From: Micromonospora sp. WMMD812
GTDB lineage: Bacteria; Actinomycetota; Actinomycetes; Mycobacteriales; Micromonosporaceae
Assembly (NCBI RefSeq): GCF_027497215.1
Contig: NZ_CP114904.1
Span: forward strand, 806,001-870,000
DNA: 64,000 bases
Reading direction: 5' to 3'
A model generated the notes under the pieces. The model had not been told where the DNA came from and did not search any database. It was given only the letters and a program-made list of their open reading frames with translations. Position 1 is the first letter of the stretch. Every line of letters begins with the position of its first letter. Of the stretch, positions 63,350-64,000 are shown piece after piece. A program made the translations under genes and the position numbers.

Positions 63350-64000
63350 CTAGCGGTCCACCGTGCCCGCGGGCGCCATCACGCGCAGCGCGTTCGCGGC
63401 CAGGCCGACCCGGATCGGCGTGCGTCCGCGCAGCTCGCCGTCGACCTCCACCCGGGCGGGCTGGTCGGTCTCCAGCCACAGCTCGCCGACGGCGAGGAAC
63501 GGCTCCTCGCGCAGGGTCCGGCGGTGGCCGCTCGTCGCGTTGCGGAGGGTGTCGCGGAGCAGGCCGCGTCGAGTGCCGCTGCCCACCGGGTACGCGACCA
63601 GGAGCCGGTCGTCGGCGTCCGCGTCGGCGGTGATCGGCCGTCCGGCGTGGAAGCCGCCGTTGGCCACGTACAGCTGGTGCGTGACGAAGGTGCGCTCCGT
63701 CCCGCCGGTGCGGATCGTGGCCCGTAGCGGACGTTGCCGGGCCAGCATGGTCAGCGCGGTGAGCGGGTACGCGACCCGACCGGCGAGGCGCTTCAGCCGG
63801 GGCGGCGTCCGGAGCATGATGTCGGCGGAGAGGCCGATGCCGACGTGGTTGGTGAACGGGACGTCGCCCGCGAGTCCGAGGTCGACGTCGACCACCTTGC
63901 CGTCGCTGAGGACGGCGACGGCCTGGTCCAGGTGCAGCGGAACGCCGACCGTCCGCGCGAAGTTGTTGGTGGTGCCCAACGGCAGCAGGCCGAGTGCGAT
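63350..64000 (-). CDS. Diacylglycerol kinase-family lipid kinase, 5' truncated
   Basis: About 217 residues visible of a DAGK_cat/YegS-type kinase; the start lies beyond the right edge. Present are the ATP-binding LGLLPLGTTNNFART, VDVDLGLAG, FTNHVGIGLSADIM and a C-terminal beta-sandwich with ARVEVDGELRGRTPIRV. It phosphorylates diacylglycerol or a related lipid at the inner membrane face. Homologs in actinomycetes act in phospholipid recycling or mannoside synthesis. The segment from 63225 to 63349 upstream of the Nramp-like gene holds no further gene. Confidence 0.87.
   Translation of the reverse strand: MALGLLPLGTTNNFARTVGVPLHLDQAVAVLSDGKVVDVDLGLAGDVPFTNHVGIGLSADIMLRTPPRLKRLAGRVAYPLTALTMLARQRPLRATIRTGGTERTFVTHQLYVANGGFHAGRPITADADADDRLLVAYPVGSGTRRGLLRDTLRNATSGHRRTLREEPFLAVGELWLETDQPARVEVDGELRGRTPIRVGLAANALRVMAPAGTVDR

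Overview
The window is about 73% GC, with GTG starts, ATGA/GTGA stop-start overlaps, Tat and lipoprotein export signals, leaderless TAnnnT promoters and IdeR/DmdR-type iron boxes. This points to an actinomycete, most likely Micromonosporaceae (Micromonospora or a close relative). The genus is inferred from gene content and style, not from a marker gene. No rRNA, tRNA, CRISPR array, insertion sequence or prophage was seen.

Layout. (1) 1-7.7 kb: a dipeptide/oligopeptide ABC importer (substrate-binding protein cut by the window edge, DppB, C, D, F) joined by stop-start overlaps to a gamma-glutamyltransferase-like hydrolase, with a FadR-type GntR regulator converging on it. (2) 7.7-18.6 kb: housekeeping and accessory genes: DUF1275 membrane protein, NYN-LOTUS RNase-like protein, metallo-beta-lactamase-fold hydrolase, DedA protein, a large membrane phosphodiesterase, methyltransferase, OFA-family antiporter and a DUF1800/DUF1501 secreted pair. 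(3) 18.5-19.7 kb: a VOC-family gene that looks frameshifted, then a cobalamin riboswitch with no intact gene behind it, only a short open tail and a strong hairpin.

(4) 19.7-34.5 kb is the main accessory region: an NRPS-independent siderophore (NIS) locus. It has an AlcB-like acyltransferase, two siderophore-interacting flavoreductases, two MFS transporters, a FecBCD/E-type ABC importer with a fused permease, and a four-gene overlapping operon of ATP-grasp ligase, two IucA/IucC synthetases and a PLP decarboxylase. Three iron boxes precede its transcription units. The ligase-NIS-NIS-decarboxylase set matches the enzyme set of vibrioferrin biosynthesis (PvsA, B, D, E). A Dps ferritin and an isochorismatase-like hydrolase follow.

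(5) 35.9-47.5 kb: a MacB/FtsX-type ABC exporter divergent from a histidine kinase/response regulator pair; a 25-bp perfect inverted repeat; an LCP cell-wall ligase; a small operon with lipoproteins; and a TetR-DUF4873-patatin operon divergent from an AurF-like diiron oxygenase across a short palindromic operator. (6) 47.6-53.7 kb: a 1469-residue secreted subtilase with Kelch-like repeats, flanked by two paralogous winged-helix regulators that carry only a half receiver-like N-terminus. (7) 53.7-64 kb: an AT-rich gap, an FAD monooxygenase-like protein, a flavin-reductase relic, and a glycolate/glyoxylate module (malate synthase, GlcD, GlcE, GlcF) facing an Nramp-fold transporter that lacks the metal-binding DPGN motif. 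A diacylglycerol-kinase-type lipid kinase is cut by the right edge.

Functionally, the window combines peptide/glutathione-type scavenging, iron acquisition and storage, envelope stress response and two-carbon acid catabolism. The best candidates for something undescribed are the actinobacterial vibrioferrin-like locus, the orphaned B12 riboswitch, and the subtilase flanked by paired half-receiver regulators.
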